A DNA stretch of 64,000 nucleotides from an uncultured Chitinophaga sp. (GTDB taxonomy: Bacteria; Bacteroidota; Bacteroidia; Chitinophagales; Chitinophagaceae): contig NZ_CABHOU010000076.1 of NCBI RefSeq assembly GCF_902168175.1, forward strand, positions 226,001-290,000, read 5' to 3'. Of the stretch, positions 23,796 to 33,542 are shown piece after piece. The translations under genes were made by a program, and so were the position numbers. Position 1 is the stretch's first letter, and each line of letters opens with the position of its first letter. Below the pieces are notes generated by a model. The model had not been told where the DNA came from, did not search any database, and saw nothing but the letters and a program-made list of their open reading frames with translations.

Positions 23796-26700
23796 ATGTT
23801 ATTGAAGGATCATGTGATCCCCGTGCTTCGTGCGTGTGCGCGGGGTACAGGCAAATCAACCAAAAGAAAATCAACCATGAGATTAATTGCTGTCATATTA
23901 TGTGCTTTAGCGATGCAGGTGAGGGCTCAGTCAATGGCGCAAACAATTACTTACACAGGCAAATCGGTAGCATTGCAAACCGTGTTCGCCAGTATTAAAA
24001 CACAAACAGGGTATAAGTTTTTTTATAGGAATGAAGATTTGGCAGGGTTGCCTGCGGTAACCGTACAGCTGAAAAATGCTACGCTCGAAAAGGCCATGCA
24101 GCAAGTACTTGCCGGGCAGCCGCTCGATTATTCGATAGAAGGTAAAACGGTATTTGTGAACCGGATACCACAAGTGGAAGGAGTGGCCGTGGCCGTGCAG
24201 GGGGGAACAGGAGAAGTACGGGGTGCTATCACAGATGGCAAAGGTATGCGATTGCCCGGCATTACCATACTGGCAAAAGTAAGCCGGTTAATAACGGTGA
24301 GTAACGATGCCGGCGAATTTGTACTGCCGGGTGTAGCGGGTAACGATACATTATTGTTTAGCAGCATCAACTACGAAGCATTAACGCTGCCGGTTTCCTT
24401 TACCTCGCATTTGGCGGTGGTGCTTCGCCCGCGGATTACCGCCTTATCTACCGTTACGGTGTACAACTCCGGCTACCAGCAGGTGTCTAAGGAAAGAGCG
24501 ACAGGCGCTTTTGAACTGGTGGATATGAAAGTGTTCCAGAACCGCGTGGTGACAAACGATATCATGACGCGCCTGGATGGACAGGTGCCGGGCCTTACCG
24601 TAATGCCTGGTAAATTTGAACAGGCCAAAAGCCGTAACGGTGTTACCACTAATAAGGTAGTAGTGCGTGGGATAACAACCGTAAATGGAGTTTCGGAGCC
24701 CGTTTATGTAGTGAATGGCGTCATCGTAAGCGATTTCTCGAACGTAAACCCACAGGATATTGAAGATATTACTGTGCTTAAAGATGCATCGGCCGCCGCG
24801 ATTTACGGCGCACGTGCCGCCAATGGCGTTATCGTAGTGCATACTAAAGAAGGAAAGAAGAAACAGTCGCTTACCATTAATTACAGTGGCAACTATGCTT
24901 ACCAGGGGAAACCGGATTTCGACTACCTGCCGTTGATGAATTCTAAGCAGTATATCCAGGCTGCCCGTGAAACTTTTGCGCCGGAGGTGTATCCTTACGA
25001 AACGTTCGCTTACAGGTTTATGTCGCCGCACGACAAAATATTGTATAATGAATACCGCGGCGTTATATCCGGCGCTACTGCTAACAGTCAGCTCGACAGC
25101 CTTTCTGGTATTAATAACCGGTCGCAGATCACTGACCTGTTTTACCGTAATGCCATGCAAACCAATCATACGATATCAGCTGCGGGTGGAACGGATAATT
25201 ATTCGTTTTACGCCTCACTGGGGTATACAGGCAACCAAAGTGTTACGCCCGGACAAAGGGATAATACCTACCGGTTCAATCTTACGCAGAACATGAATAT
25301 TGGCAAGAGGGTTGCCATCAGCCTTAATACTTCGCTGATCAATAATCTTACAAGCGCTAATGGAGGCCAGCAGGCTGGTATTACGTTCCTGCCTTACCAG
25401 TTATTTAAAGACGCGGCAGGTAACGAGATCAATATGACCTCACTGATGGGCCAGAACGACTCTATCAGGGCGGATTACCAGGCAAGAAGCCGCGTGAATC
25501 TCGATTATTTCCCTTTGCAGGACCGCCAGTACTCTTCCATGAAAACGAACAACCTGTTTATGAACGTTACGGCCGACGTAAATGTGAAGTTATGGAAGGG
25601 ATTGAGTTATTCGGGCGTTTTCGGTTATGTTAAAAACCCCGGGACCAACGAATATTACAACGATCACCAGTCGTATTCGCAACGTAACCAGTTAGTGAAC
25701 TTTACCATAGCGCCAACGGTGAATTCCGTTCCCCAGTACTTAATTCCATCCACAGGGGGTGAATACACCACCATGCATACCGAGCAGCGTAACTGGACGG
25801 TACGTAACCAGCTGGTGTATAATGCATCGCCAAGGATGGGGAAAGACAGGGTGTCGGTACAGGTAGGGCAGGAAGCACAACACAACTTCAGTTCCAATAA
25901 AACAACTACCCTGCTGGGCTATGAACGCGACCTGGGCACATACGCCCTCATTGACTACGTTACATTGAGCAAGCCCATATTTGGCACTGTGCCCGGTTTC
26001 GCGATGCTCAATTCACGGCCTTACAATGTGTCGCAAAACCTCGACCGCTTTAGCTCTTACTTCGCACTGGCCAGTTACACCTATGACGGAAAGTATACGC
26101 TGGACGGAAGTTGGCGCCGCGATCACAGTAACCTGTTCGGCAGCGACATATCTGCCCAAAACAAACCGTCCTACAGCATCGGTGCAAAATGGCAGATCAG
26201 CAACGAAGCTTTTATGATGCCTGTTACCTGGATCGACGAACTAGCGGTGCGCGGCAGTTACGGTATTACCGGTAATACGCCTTTTGGCGGTGGTACCTCC
26301 AGCGATATCCTGGTGGCACTCCCACAGGCTCAAAGTGGTGGCGTAGCCGGCGACGCGTTGAGGGTAGATCGAATTGCTAACCCTAAACTTTCATGGGAGG
26401 CAACCCGTACGATCAACCTGGGTATCGATTTTGGTTTCCTGAACAGAAGGATCAGCGGGGGACTGAACTTCTACCATAAGAACACCAGCGACCTGCTGGG
26501 TAATCTCCGACTGAACCGTTTCTCCGGTTTCGATATTACCTATGGCAACCTGGGAGAGATGGAAAATAAAGGTATAGAACTTGGTCTGCGCAGCACCAAT
26601 CTGCAGTTGGGCGACTTTAGCTGGACGAGCAGCCTGGCTATAGCGCATAACAGCAATAAGCTTAAATCGCTGGGCGTAACCACTGCCACCTCGTACTCTA

Positions 26701-27416
26701 ATACTTTAAACGGAAGATTGTATTCTAACTATATACAGGGTTATTCTTCACAAACACTGTTCGCATTAAAGTTTGCAGGGCTTGATGATATGGGTGATCC
26801 GCAGATCTATCTCGCTGATAAATCTATTACCAAAACACCCAATGTGGCAACAGCGAAAGACCTGGAATATATGGGTACTACGCAACCGGTATTAAACGGT
26901 GGCCTGGGCAATACCTTCAGTTATAAAGGACTGAGCCTGTCATTGAACATGGTATACAGTTTTGGTCATAAAATGCGTAAAGACGTTAACACTTTCTACA
27001 ACGGATTAGTGTCAGGCGGCGGCGGACTTGCCGGCCAGAACCTGAACTCCTATTTCCTCGATCGCTGGAAGCAACCGGGTGATGAAACAAGGACAAATAT
27101 TCCTTCGTACGTCGCGGATGATTTTACCCATTACTCACGCCGCTCTACGATGTATTACACCTACGGCAATATCAACGTAGTAAATGCCTCTTACATTAAA
27201 CTGCGCGATATCACGCTGGGTTACGACCTGCAGCCTTCTGCACTGCGTTTACTGAAAGTACAGCGTGCGAATATTTTTGTGCAGACCACCAACTTTATGG
27301 TTTGGAAAGCAAATCGTGATAATATCGATCCCGAGTTTATCGAGATGCGCGGAGGGGGAAGGGTAGTGCCGGCTTCCAGGCACGCTTACAATGTTGGCGT
27401 TAACGTAACGCTTTAA
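23796..27416 (+). CDS. SusC/RagA-family TonB-dependent receptor with N-terminal STN signalling domain
   Basis: The product has 1206 residues. An extended N-terminus precedes the signal peptide (MRLIAVILCALAMQVRAQS, from residue 28). An STN domain follows at about 50-110 (VALQTVFASIKTQTGYKFFY), then a carboxypeptidase-D-like regulatory domain at about 122-205, a plug domain at about 220-345 (AAAIYGARAANGVIVVHTKE) and a 22-strand barrel. The STN domain signals to FecR. I keep ATG 23796 because both copies of the upstream leader element end in AGTATG at this position; an internal ATG at 23877 is the alternative. It pairs with the SusD encoded 19 bases downstream. Confidence 0.95.
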   Translation: MLLKDHVIPVLRACARGTGKSTKRKSTMRLIAVILCALAMQVRAQSMAQTITYTGKSVALQTVFASIKTQTGYKFFYRNEDLAGLPAVTVQLKNATLEKAMQQVLAGQPLDYSIEGKTVFVNRIPQVEGVAVAVQGGTGEVRGAITDGKGMRLPGITILAKVSRLITVSNDAGEFVLPGVAGNDTLLFSSINYEALTLPVSFTSHLAVVLRPRITALSTVTVYNSGYQQVSKERATGAFELVDMKVFQNRVVTNDIMTRLDGQVPGLTVMPGKFEQAKSRNGVTTNKVVVRGITTVNGVSEPVYVVNGVIVSDFSNVNPQDIEDITVLKDASAAAIYGARAANGVIVVHTKEGKKKQSLTINYSGNYAYQGKPDFDYLPLMNSKQYIQAARETFAPEVYPYETFAYRFMSPHDKILYNEYRGVISGATANSQLDSLSGINNRSQITDLFYRNAMQTNHTISAAGGTDNYSFYASLGYTGNQSVTPGQRDNTYRFNLTQNMNIGKRVAISLNTSLINNLTSANGGQQAGITFLPYQLFKDAAGNEINMTSLMGQNDSIRADYQARSRVNLDYFPLQDRQYSSMKTNNLFMNVTADVNVKLWKGLSYSGVFGYVKNPGTNEYYNDHQSYSQRNQLVNFTIAPTVNSVPQYLIPSTGGEYTTMHTEQRNWTVRNQLVYNASPRMGKDRVSVQVGQEAQHNFSSNKTTTLLGYERDLGTYALIDYVTLSKPIFGTVPGFAMLNSRPYNVSQNLDRFSSYFALASYTYDGKYTLDGSWRRDHSNLFGSDISAQNKPSYSIGAKWQISNEAFMMPVTWIDELAVRGSYGITGNTPFGGGTSSDILVALPQAQSGGVAGDALRVDRIANPKLSWEATRTINLGIDFGFLNRRISGGLNFYHKNTSDLLGNLRLNRFSGFDITYGNLGEMENKGIELGLRSTNLQLGDFSWTSSLAIAHNSNKLKSLGVTTATSYSNTLNGRLYSNYIQGYSSQTLFALKFAGLDDMGDPQIYLADKSITKTPNVATAKDLEYMGTTQPVLNGGLGNTFSYKGLSLSLNMVYSFGHKMRKDVNTFYNGLVSGGGGLAGQNLNSYFLDRWKQPGDETRTNIPSYVADDFTHYSRRSTMYYTYGNINVVNASYIKLRDITLGYDLQPSALRLLKVQRANIFVQTTNFMVWKANRDNIDPEFIEMRGGGRVVPASRHAYNVGVNVTL

Positions 27417-27435
27417 TTCAACTAAACGAACGATC

Positions 27436-28902
27436 ATGAAGAAGTTAATATATCCGCTTATATATATCGCCTGCTCAATGCTGACGTCGTGCAGCGACAG
27501 TTTCCTGGAAGTAGTACCGATGGGCCAACGTGTGGCATCTACCACGGCCGATTACGACCTGTTAATGAACAATATGGATTTTTACCGCGATCAGTCCTAC
27601 AGCATTAATGGCTGGCTGGAGCCGCAACTGATGGGGGATGAGGCAGCCGCTTCCGGTGCTTACCTGATGCAAAGCCCTGTACACGCTGTTCGCCTTTTTC
27701 AGTGGCAGGGAACTGTTTACCAGCAAAACGACCAGATACCAACATTCCTGCGCTCATCGGTGACGAACATCTACACCTTCAATAAGGTGATAGCAGAAGT
27801 AATGGATGCCACCAATGGTACAACTCAGCAAAAGGAAATATTACGTGCCGAAGCGCGTGCCAGCCGTGCCTGGACTAATTTCCAGATGATCAACTATTAC
27901 GCGAAACCTTATGCGGCCGCAACAGCAGCCACCGATCCGGGTTTTCCTATTATTGATAAGGCAGATGCAACGATACCCTCGTACAACCGCGGTACTGTAC
28001 AGCAGATGTATGATTTTATCATCAGTGATTTAACTGAAGCGATCAAGGTATTACCTGTAACCCCGCGTATCCGCACCCGTTTTTCCAAAGCAGCGGCAGA
28101 AGGTTTGCTGGGTAAGGTGTACCTGTTTATGGGGCGTACCAGTGATGCGCTGCCTTTATTAAATGCAGCCTTCGCCGACCTGGCGCAAAGCGAAGTAAAA
28201 CTCTACGATTACAATGTTACGCTGGGTCCGAACGGCACCTTTTTGCCCGCCGATCCCAATTATGGTCCCGCTGGCCCCGGTAACGATTTTAACGACTTTA
28301 CAGAAGATATCCTGTCTAAAATATTTACCAACGATCCGCAGTCGCCGTGGTACGTTACCACCCGCGGCCTGGGTTTAACCGCACAGGCAGCCGCATTGTT
28401 CGATAGCCGCGACCTGCGCCTGAAACTATATTCATCTAACACCGTAGATGGTACACCAGACCCCAATGGCCTGTTACGTAAATACGGTGTACGTTACTCC
28501 CGCTTTGGCTTACAGTTGTCAGAACTGTACCTGCTGCGCGCCGAGTGTAAAGCCCGCCTCGATGATTTAACAGGTGCTGTAGCCGACCTGGAAATGCTTC
28601 GCCGGAACCGTATGCCCGCTGATGCCTATGCGGTACCAGCAGTTGCTGCGGGTGATAAAAATGCGCTGGTGCACTTCGTGATCGACGAACGTATCCGCGA
28701 GTTTGCGCTCGAAGGTTACCGTTGGTTTGATATGAGGCGCTTGTCGGTGGACCCGCTGTTTGCAGGCATTACCTTTACCCACACCGTGTATAACGCAGAT
28801 GGTACGGTAAGCAACTATACACTGCAACAACCCGACCGCCTGGTGATGCAGATCCCGGAACTATTTATACTCAGCAACCCCGGTATGCAGAACAACCCAT
28901 AA
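27436..28902 (+). CDS. SusD/RagB-family outer-membrane lipoprotein
   Basis: The lipoprotein signal ends at MLTSC, followed by SDSFLEVVPMGQR, the usual mature SusD start. Helical TPR-like segments (EARASRAWTNFQMINYYAKP) and the C-terminal block FVIDERIREFALEGYRWFDM confirm the family. At 488 residues it is of normal size. It forms the lid on the preceding SusC. The next gene, an ABC ATPase, starts only 24 bases downstream, so the outer-membrane pair and the ABC module are very probably co-transcribed. Confidence 0.95.
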   Translation: MKKLIYPLIYIACSMLTSCSDSFLEVVPMGQRVASTTADYDLLMNNMDFYRDQSYSINGWLEPQLMGDEAAASGAYLMQSPVHAVRLFQWQGTVYQQNDQIPTFLRSSVTNIYTFNKVIAEVMDATNGTTQQKEILRAEARASRAWTNFQMINYYAKPYAAATAATDPGFPIIDKADATIPSYNRGTVQQMYDFIISDLTEAIKVLPVTPRIRTRFSKAAAEGLLGKVYLFMGRTSDALPLLNAAFADLAQSEVKLYDYNVTLGPNGTFLPADPNYGPAGPGNDFNDFTEDILSKIFTNDPQSPWYVTTRGLGLTAQAAALFDSRDLRLKLYSSNTVDGTPDPNGLLRKYGVRYSRFGLQLSELYLLRAECKARLDDLTGAVADLEMLRRNRMPADAYAVPAVAAGDKNALVHFVIDERIREFALEGYRWFDMRRLSVDPLFAGITFTHTVYNADGTVSNYTLQQPDRLVMQIPELFILSNPGMQNNP

Positions 28903-28926
28903 TTCAACAGACATAAAGCAATAGTT

Positions 28927-29853
28927 ATGACGAGCATTGTAAAGCTCGAGCACTTGTCGCATAAATATGCAAGTGCCTGGGCAATCCGTGACATTAACAT
29001 CGAAATAAAGCAAACGGGTATAGTAGGTTTACTCGGCTCCAATGGGGCCGGTAAATCTACCACCATGAACATTTTGTGTGGTACGCTTAATCAAACAGAA
29101 GGCAATGTGTACATCAATGGCATTGATATGCGGAAGGAGCCTGAACTGGCCAAAACGCAGATCGGCTTCCTGCCGCAGCAGGCACCTTTGTACATGGACC
29201 TTACCGTAAGTGAATACCTGCAATACTGCGCAGACTTAAGGATGATTCCCAAAGAACAGATGAAAGCAGCGTTGAAAGAAGCCATGGAGCGTTGCGGTAT
29301 CGCGCATTTTGCCGAACGCCTGATCCGCAACCTTTCCGGCGGGTACCGCCAGCGTGTGGGCATTGCCCAGGCCATCATCCACAAACCTAAACTGGTAGTG
29401 CTGGACGAACCAACCAATGGTCTTGATCCCAACCAGATTACAGAAGTGCGTGGACTGATACGGGAAATTGCACGGGAACGTGCAGTGGTATTCTCTTCCC
29501 ATATTTTGTCGGAAGTGCAGGTGTTGTGCCAGGAAATTACCATGATCGAAGGCGGTCGCGTGGTGTTTGCCGATACGATGGACGCGTTCAATAACTACAT
29601 CGCACCGCACAGTATTTTGATGGATGTGGAAAACCCGCCGGCCGAAGCAGCGTTGCTGAGCATACCAGGTATAACCGGCGTAAACTTTCTTACACCGAGG
29701 CAGGCGCGGGTGTATTTCAGCGGCGACCAGGAAATAGTAGAGCGCCTGGTAGCGGCCAGCGTACAACAGGGCTGGAGGCTGCGTGGCATCCAGCTTGAAA
29801 GGAACGCACTGGACGAAATATTTAAACAACTTTCCAAACACTCATCTCAATAA
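28927..29853 (+). CDS. ABC transporter ATP-binding protein, GldA-like
   Basis: The 308-residue nucleotide-binding subunit has Walker A GSNGAGKST, signature LSGGYRQRVGIAQ, Walker B LVVLDEPTNGLDP and the switch histidine in VVFSSHILSEVQ. The length and a C-terminal regulatory tail of about 80 residues match ABC-2 exporter ATPases such as GldA of the gliding apparatus. It energises the membrane protein encoded 12 bases downstream. Its place between SusD and MutS-like genes is unusual. It is probably not the gliding GldA itself, because the rest of that machinery is absent here. Confidence 0.92.
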   Translation: MTSIVKLEHLSHKYASAWAIRDINIEIKQTGIVGLLGSNGAGKSTTMNILCGTLNQTEGNVYINGIDMRKEPELAKTQIGFLPQQAPLYMDLTVSEYLQYCADLRMIPKEQMKAALKEAMERCGIAHFAERLIRNLSGGYRQRVGIAQAIIHKPKLVVLDEPTNGLDPNQITEVRGLIREIARERAVVFSSHILSEVQVLCQEITMIEGGRVVFADTMDAFNNYIAPHSILMDVENPPAEAALLSIPGITGVNFLTPRQARVYFSGDQEIVERLVAASVQQGWRLRGIQLERNALDEIFKQLSKHSSQ

Positions 29854-29865
29854 TACGCGGGAGCA

Positions 29866-32187
29866 ATGAAGACGATATTTAAGATAGCGAAAACGGAGAT
29901 CAGGCAACTGTTTTATTCACCTATTGCCTGGTTTTTACTGATCGTATTTATGGTACAATGCTCACTGGCCTACGCCCAGGTAATAGACGATTATGCCAGG
30001 CGGCAGGAGTTGGGCGGGGCAGCCATGACGTCGATGAAGGAACTTACTTCATGGATATTCAGCGTGCGTTACGGCATATTTCGCGGTATCATGCAAAACC
30101 TGTACCTCTATATCCCCCTGCTTACCATGGGGCTCATCAGCCGCGAAACCAGCAGTGGTACCATTAAGCTGCTGTACTCGTCACCCGTAACAGTGACGCA
30201 GATCGTGTTAGGAAAGTATGTGTCTATGCTCATATACAGCCTGTGCATGCTGGCGGTTATTGTATTCCTGATGATCGTGGGCAGTTTTAATATACAGTCG
30301 GTGGATGTAGGCCTGATGATTACTTCGTTGTTCGGTTTTTACCTGCTGTTATGTACGTATGCTGCTATCGGCCTGTTCATGTCCAGTCTTACTACCTACC
30401 AGGTACTGGCGGCCATCAGTACGTTCGTAATGATCGGTTTCCTGAGTTATGTAGGCGACATGTGGCAGCGGTACGATTTCATCCGCGACCTCACGTATTT
30501 CTTATCGCTTACGGGACGAACAGAGAACCTGCTGGCAGGGCTTATCAGTTCCAAGGACGTGCTGTATTTTCTGCTGATCATTTACATCTTCCTGTCGCTT
30601 ACCATACTGAAGATGAAAGGAGGCAGAGCGCCGAAGCCGCTGGCTGTGCGGAGTGGCTGGTATGCGGCTGTAATCGTTTCAGCGTTGCTGATAGGTTACG
30701 TTACGTCGCGGCCCGCAATAACAGTTTATTTTGATGCCACCCGTGTGAAGAGCCAGTCGCTATCGCCACGCGTAAGAGAGATCGTGGAGGAGCTGGGCGA
30801 CGATAAGCTGGAAGTTACCGCTTATGCTAACCTGCTTGGCGGCCAGTATCACCTTGGTTTGCCACAATTAAGGAACAAGTACCTTTCCCTCTGGGAACCC
30901 TATGTGCGTTATAAGCCGGATATTTCCTTTAAGTACGTAAGTTACTGGGATAGTTCTTATGCCACTGGTCCGTTCATGATGATCCAGCCACCGGGTCAAA
31001 AGCCACAGACGCTGAGGGAGCAGGCAATTAGTATGGCAAAGAATTTCGATTACGAACTGTCCGACTATAAAACGCCGGAAGAAATGCGGAAGATCATCGA
31101 TTTAAGGCCTGAGCATACGCGTTTTGTGATGCAGCTTAAGTACAAAAACCGCACAACATTCCTGCGGGTGTTCGATGATATGGATGTTTTCCCGAAGGAA
31201 CCCGAAATAGCCGCCGCTTTTAAACGATTGCTGGACGCTAAGTTCCCTAAAATCGTATTCCTCACCGGCAACCTCGAACGCAGTCCGTACAAGTCCGGCG
31301 ACAGGGAATACCAGTACCTCGCTAATTATAAAGTATTCCGCGAATCATTCGTCAACCAGGGCTTTGATGTAGATACCGTATCGCTGGAACATGCCAATAT
31401 ACCTGATGACGCTACCGCCCTGGTAGTGGCAGATCCCAGGGTGGCATTAAGCGCCGTAACGATCAGTAAGATCAGGGATTATGTGAACCGTGGCGGCAAC
31501 CTCGTAATAGCAGGTGAGCCAGGCAAAGCGGATATCGTGAACCCGTTGTTGAACATGCTGGGTGTGCAAATGATGGAGGGCATCATTGCCCAGCCGGATC
31601 CGCAATCCACCCCCGATATCGTACGCAGCGAACTGGCTGCCGCCTCACAGGCACTGTCCGGCACAACGGCGCGCGGATACAGGAATAAAGGTATTGTGCT
31701 GATGATGGGCGCGGCGGGTTTAACTTTCTCGTCAGATAGTGGTTTCACTATCGCACCGGCGCTGGTCACCAACCCGGAGTTCAGTTGGTTGAAAAAGGGA
31801 CAGATGGTTACCGACTCGGCAGCGGTTGAATTCGACGCGGCAGCAGGCGATGAACGAAAAGTGTTCCCGGTTGCATTGATGTTGACAAGGAAAATCAATA
31901 ACAGGGAGCAGCGCATTTTCGTAGCAGGCGACGCCGACTTCTTAAGCGGCAGGGTAGGCTCGCAAAACATGCCGCCTGTAATGAACTTTGGGTACAGTAC
32001 CGGTATTTTCAGTTGGCTGAGCGACGGCCAGTACCCGATTGAGCCCAATCGTCCGGAAAGCAAAGACCGTAGACTAAACATCAGTTCCGACGGCGTGAAG
32101 CCATTGCGCATCATGATAGCATGGGTGGTGCCCGGTCTTATGACCATACTGGCGGCGATTATATTGATCAGGCGTAAAAGAAAATAA
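29866..32187 (+). CDS. ABC-2 permease fused to GldG-like auxiliary domain (GldF-GldG fusion)
   Basis: The 773-residue protein begins with an ABC-2-type permease of about 260 residues and six membrane helices (FYSPIAWFLLIVFMVQCSLA; LYLYIPLLTMGLISRETSSG). A further helix follows at about 265-283 (YAAVIVSALLIGYVTS). A large periplasmic domain of the GldG/ABC_transp_aux type comes next (ATRVKSQSLSPRVREIVEEL ... FPKIVFLTGNLERSP ... DATALVVADPRVALS). A last helix with a basic end (ILIRRKRK) closes the protein. In gliding bacteria GldF and GldG are separate; here they are one chain. With the upstream ATPase it would make a complete exporter-like complex. Confidence 0.9.
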   Translation: MKTIFKIAKTEIRQLFYSPIAWFLLIVFMVQCSLAYAQVIDDYARRQELGGAAMTSMKELTSWIFSVRYGIFRGIMQNLYLYIPLLTMGLISRETSSGTIKLLYSSPVTVTQIVLGKYVSMLIYSLCMLAVIVFLMIVGSFNIQSVDVGLMITSLFGFYLLLCTYAAIGLFMSSLTTYQVLAAISTFVMIGFLSYVGDMWQRYDFIRDLTYFLSLTGRTENLLAGLISSKDVLYFLLIIYIFLSLTILKMKGGRAPKPLAVRSGWYAAVIVSALLIGYVTSRPAITVYFDATRVKSQSLSPRVREIVEELGDDKLEVTAYANLLGGQYHLGLPQLRNKYLSLWEPYVRYKPDISFKYVSYWDSSYATGPFMMIQPPGQKPQTLREQAISMAKNFDYELSDYKTPEEMRKIIDLRPEHTRFVMQLKYKNRTTFLRVFDDMDVFPKEPEIAAAFKRLLDAKFPKIVFLTGNLERSPYKSGDREYQYLANYKVFRESFVNQGFDVDTVSLEHANIPDDATALVVADPRVALSAVTISKIRDYVNRGGNLVIAGEPGKADIVNPLLNMLGVQMMEGIIAQPDPQSTPDIVRSELAAASQALSGTTARGYRNKGIVLMMGAAGLTFSSDSGFTIAPALVTNPEFSWLKKGQMVTDSAAVEFDAAAGDERKVFPVALMLTRKINNREQRIFVAGDADFLSGRVGSQNMPPVMNFGYSTGIFSWLSDGQYPIEPNRPESKDRRLNISSDGVKPLRIMIAWVVPGLMTILAAIILIRRKRK

Positions 32188-32192
32188 ACACC

Positions 32193-33542
32193 ATGTTATT
32201 CTCCACAGATAAACAAACACTGGACGACCTGAACATATTCGGGAAACATGGCGGAACATCGGTGTATGAAATTTATAACCGAACACTTACCCGTGGCGGT
32301 GCAGCGGAGCTGGAACAAATGTTCCGGCATCCGCTGGCCGTAGCTGCGGATATTAACCGTCGCAGCAGCATCATTCAATATTTTGCCGGAACCGGCCTTC
32401 AGTTTCCTTTTGATGCAGCCGACCTCGAAGTGACCACCAATTACCTGGGCAACCGTGATGTACGAACGCAGTTGGACCCGGAGGATACTTCGGTGGCGAG
32501 GAAGCTGGGCCACCTCTTGGCCAGGGATGGCGATACCGACCAGGTGTACAGGGGCGTAAAGGCATTTGTATCCATACTAAAAAATGCACATCGTTTCCGG
32601 CAAGAGTTAAACCTGCCTGCAGGCCATGCATACGAAAGCGATGCCGCAGTAATAGCAGAAATACTGGCCGCACCTGAATGGCAGCCCGTACTGGCACATA
32701 CAGGCACTAACATATCACATGAACAGGCAGCGGGGTGGGATGTACTATTCCGTTTCCGGCACAGCCGCGAATTGCAGTTGCTGTTAGGTTGTATTTACCG
32801 GCTCGATGTGTACATATCTGTTGCCACGGTCGCCCGCGAACGCGGGTATGCATTTCCTGCAGGTCTGCCCCCCGAACGGCCAGGCCTTGTGATCAGAGGA
32901 TTGTATCATCCGGCTGTGAAGAATGCAGTGGCAAACGATGTACGTATTTCCCCCGAAGGAAATGTAGTGTTCCTCACCGGCGCAAACATGGCGGGCAAAT
33001 CTACCTTTATGAAATCGCTGAGCATCGCCTTATTACTGGCACATGCCGGTATGCCGGTGGCGGCCTCGCAAATGGAGTTCGCAGTACTCGACGGTATGTA
33101 CACCACCATCAACCTGCCCGATAACCTGGGTATGGGTGCCAGCCATTTTTATGCAGAAGTAATGCGCGTGAAAAAGATGGCGCAGGAACTGGCGGCAGGT
33201 AAAAGACTATTCGTGCTGTTTGATGAACTGTTCCGCGGTACCAATGTAAAAGATGCGTACGAGGCTACCATTGCTATCGCCGAAGGATTTGCCCGCAAAC
33301 ATGGCAGCCTGTTCGTAATTTCCACCCATATCGTAGAGGCAGGGCCTGTGTTAAAGGAGCGGTGCAGCAATGTACACTTCGTATACCTGCCTACCTATAT
33401 GGACGGAAACCGTCCCGTTTATCCTTACAAGCTGGAAAACGGCATTACCAACGATCGGCACGGTATGATCATCATCAATAATGAAGGCATCCTGGATATA
33501 TTAAGATCAGGCTTAGAAAAAATGCAAAACAAAGGGTCATGA
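32193..33542 (+). CDS. MutS-family ATPase lacking mismatch-recognition domain (paralog 1)
   Basis: The 449-residue protein has a helical core/lever region (about 1-240) and a C-terminal MutS ATPase domain. Walker A is TGANMAGKSTFMKS (about 262-275), Walker B is LFVLFDELFRGTN (about 338-350) and the ST-type motif is VISTHIVE. The N-terminal domains I and II of true MutS, which contact the mismatch, are missing, and there is no Smr domain as in MutS2. A role in ordinary mismatch repair is therefore unlikely. The gene starts six bases after the permease and overlaps its paralog by four bases, so the two products may form a heterodimer. Confidence 0.9.
   Translation: MLFSTDKQTLDDLNIFGKHGGTSVYEIYNRTLTRGGAAELEQMFRHPLAVAADINRRSSIIQYFAGTGLQFPFDAADLEVTTNYLGNRDVRTQLDPEDTSVARKLGHLLARDGDTDQVYRGVKAFVSILKNAHRFRQELNLPAGHAYESDAAVIAEILAAPEWQPVLAHTGTNISHEQAAGWDVLFRFRHSRELQLLLGCIYRLDVYISVATVARERGYAFPAGLPPERPGLVIRGLYHPAVKNAVANDVRISPEGNVVFLTGANMAGKSTFMKSLSIALLLAHAGMPVAASQMEFAVLDGMYTTINLPDNLGMGASHFYAEVMRVKKMAQELAAGKRLFVLFDELFRGTNVKDAYEATIAIAEGFARKHGSLFVISTHIVEAGPVLKERCSNVHFVYLPTYMDGNRPVYPYKLENGITNDRHGMIIINNEGILDILRSGLEKMQNKGS

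Noticed and set aside
26881..26890. CGCAACCGGT resembling the LacI operator core
   Set aside because: It lies inside the SusC coding sequence with no dyad extension and far from a promoter, so chance is likely.
28927..32187. Assignment of the ABC genes as the gliding-motility GldA/GldF/GldG themselves
   Set aside because: The GldF-GldG fusion and the SusC/SusD and MutS-like neighbours differ from gliding clusters, so only 'GldA-like' and 'GldFG-like' are claimed.
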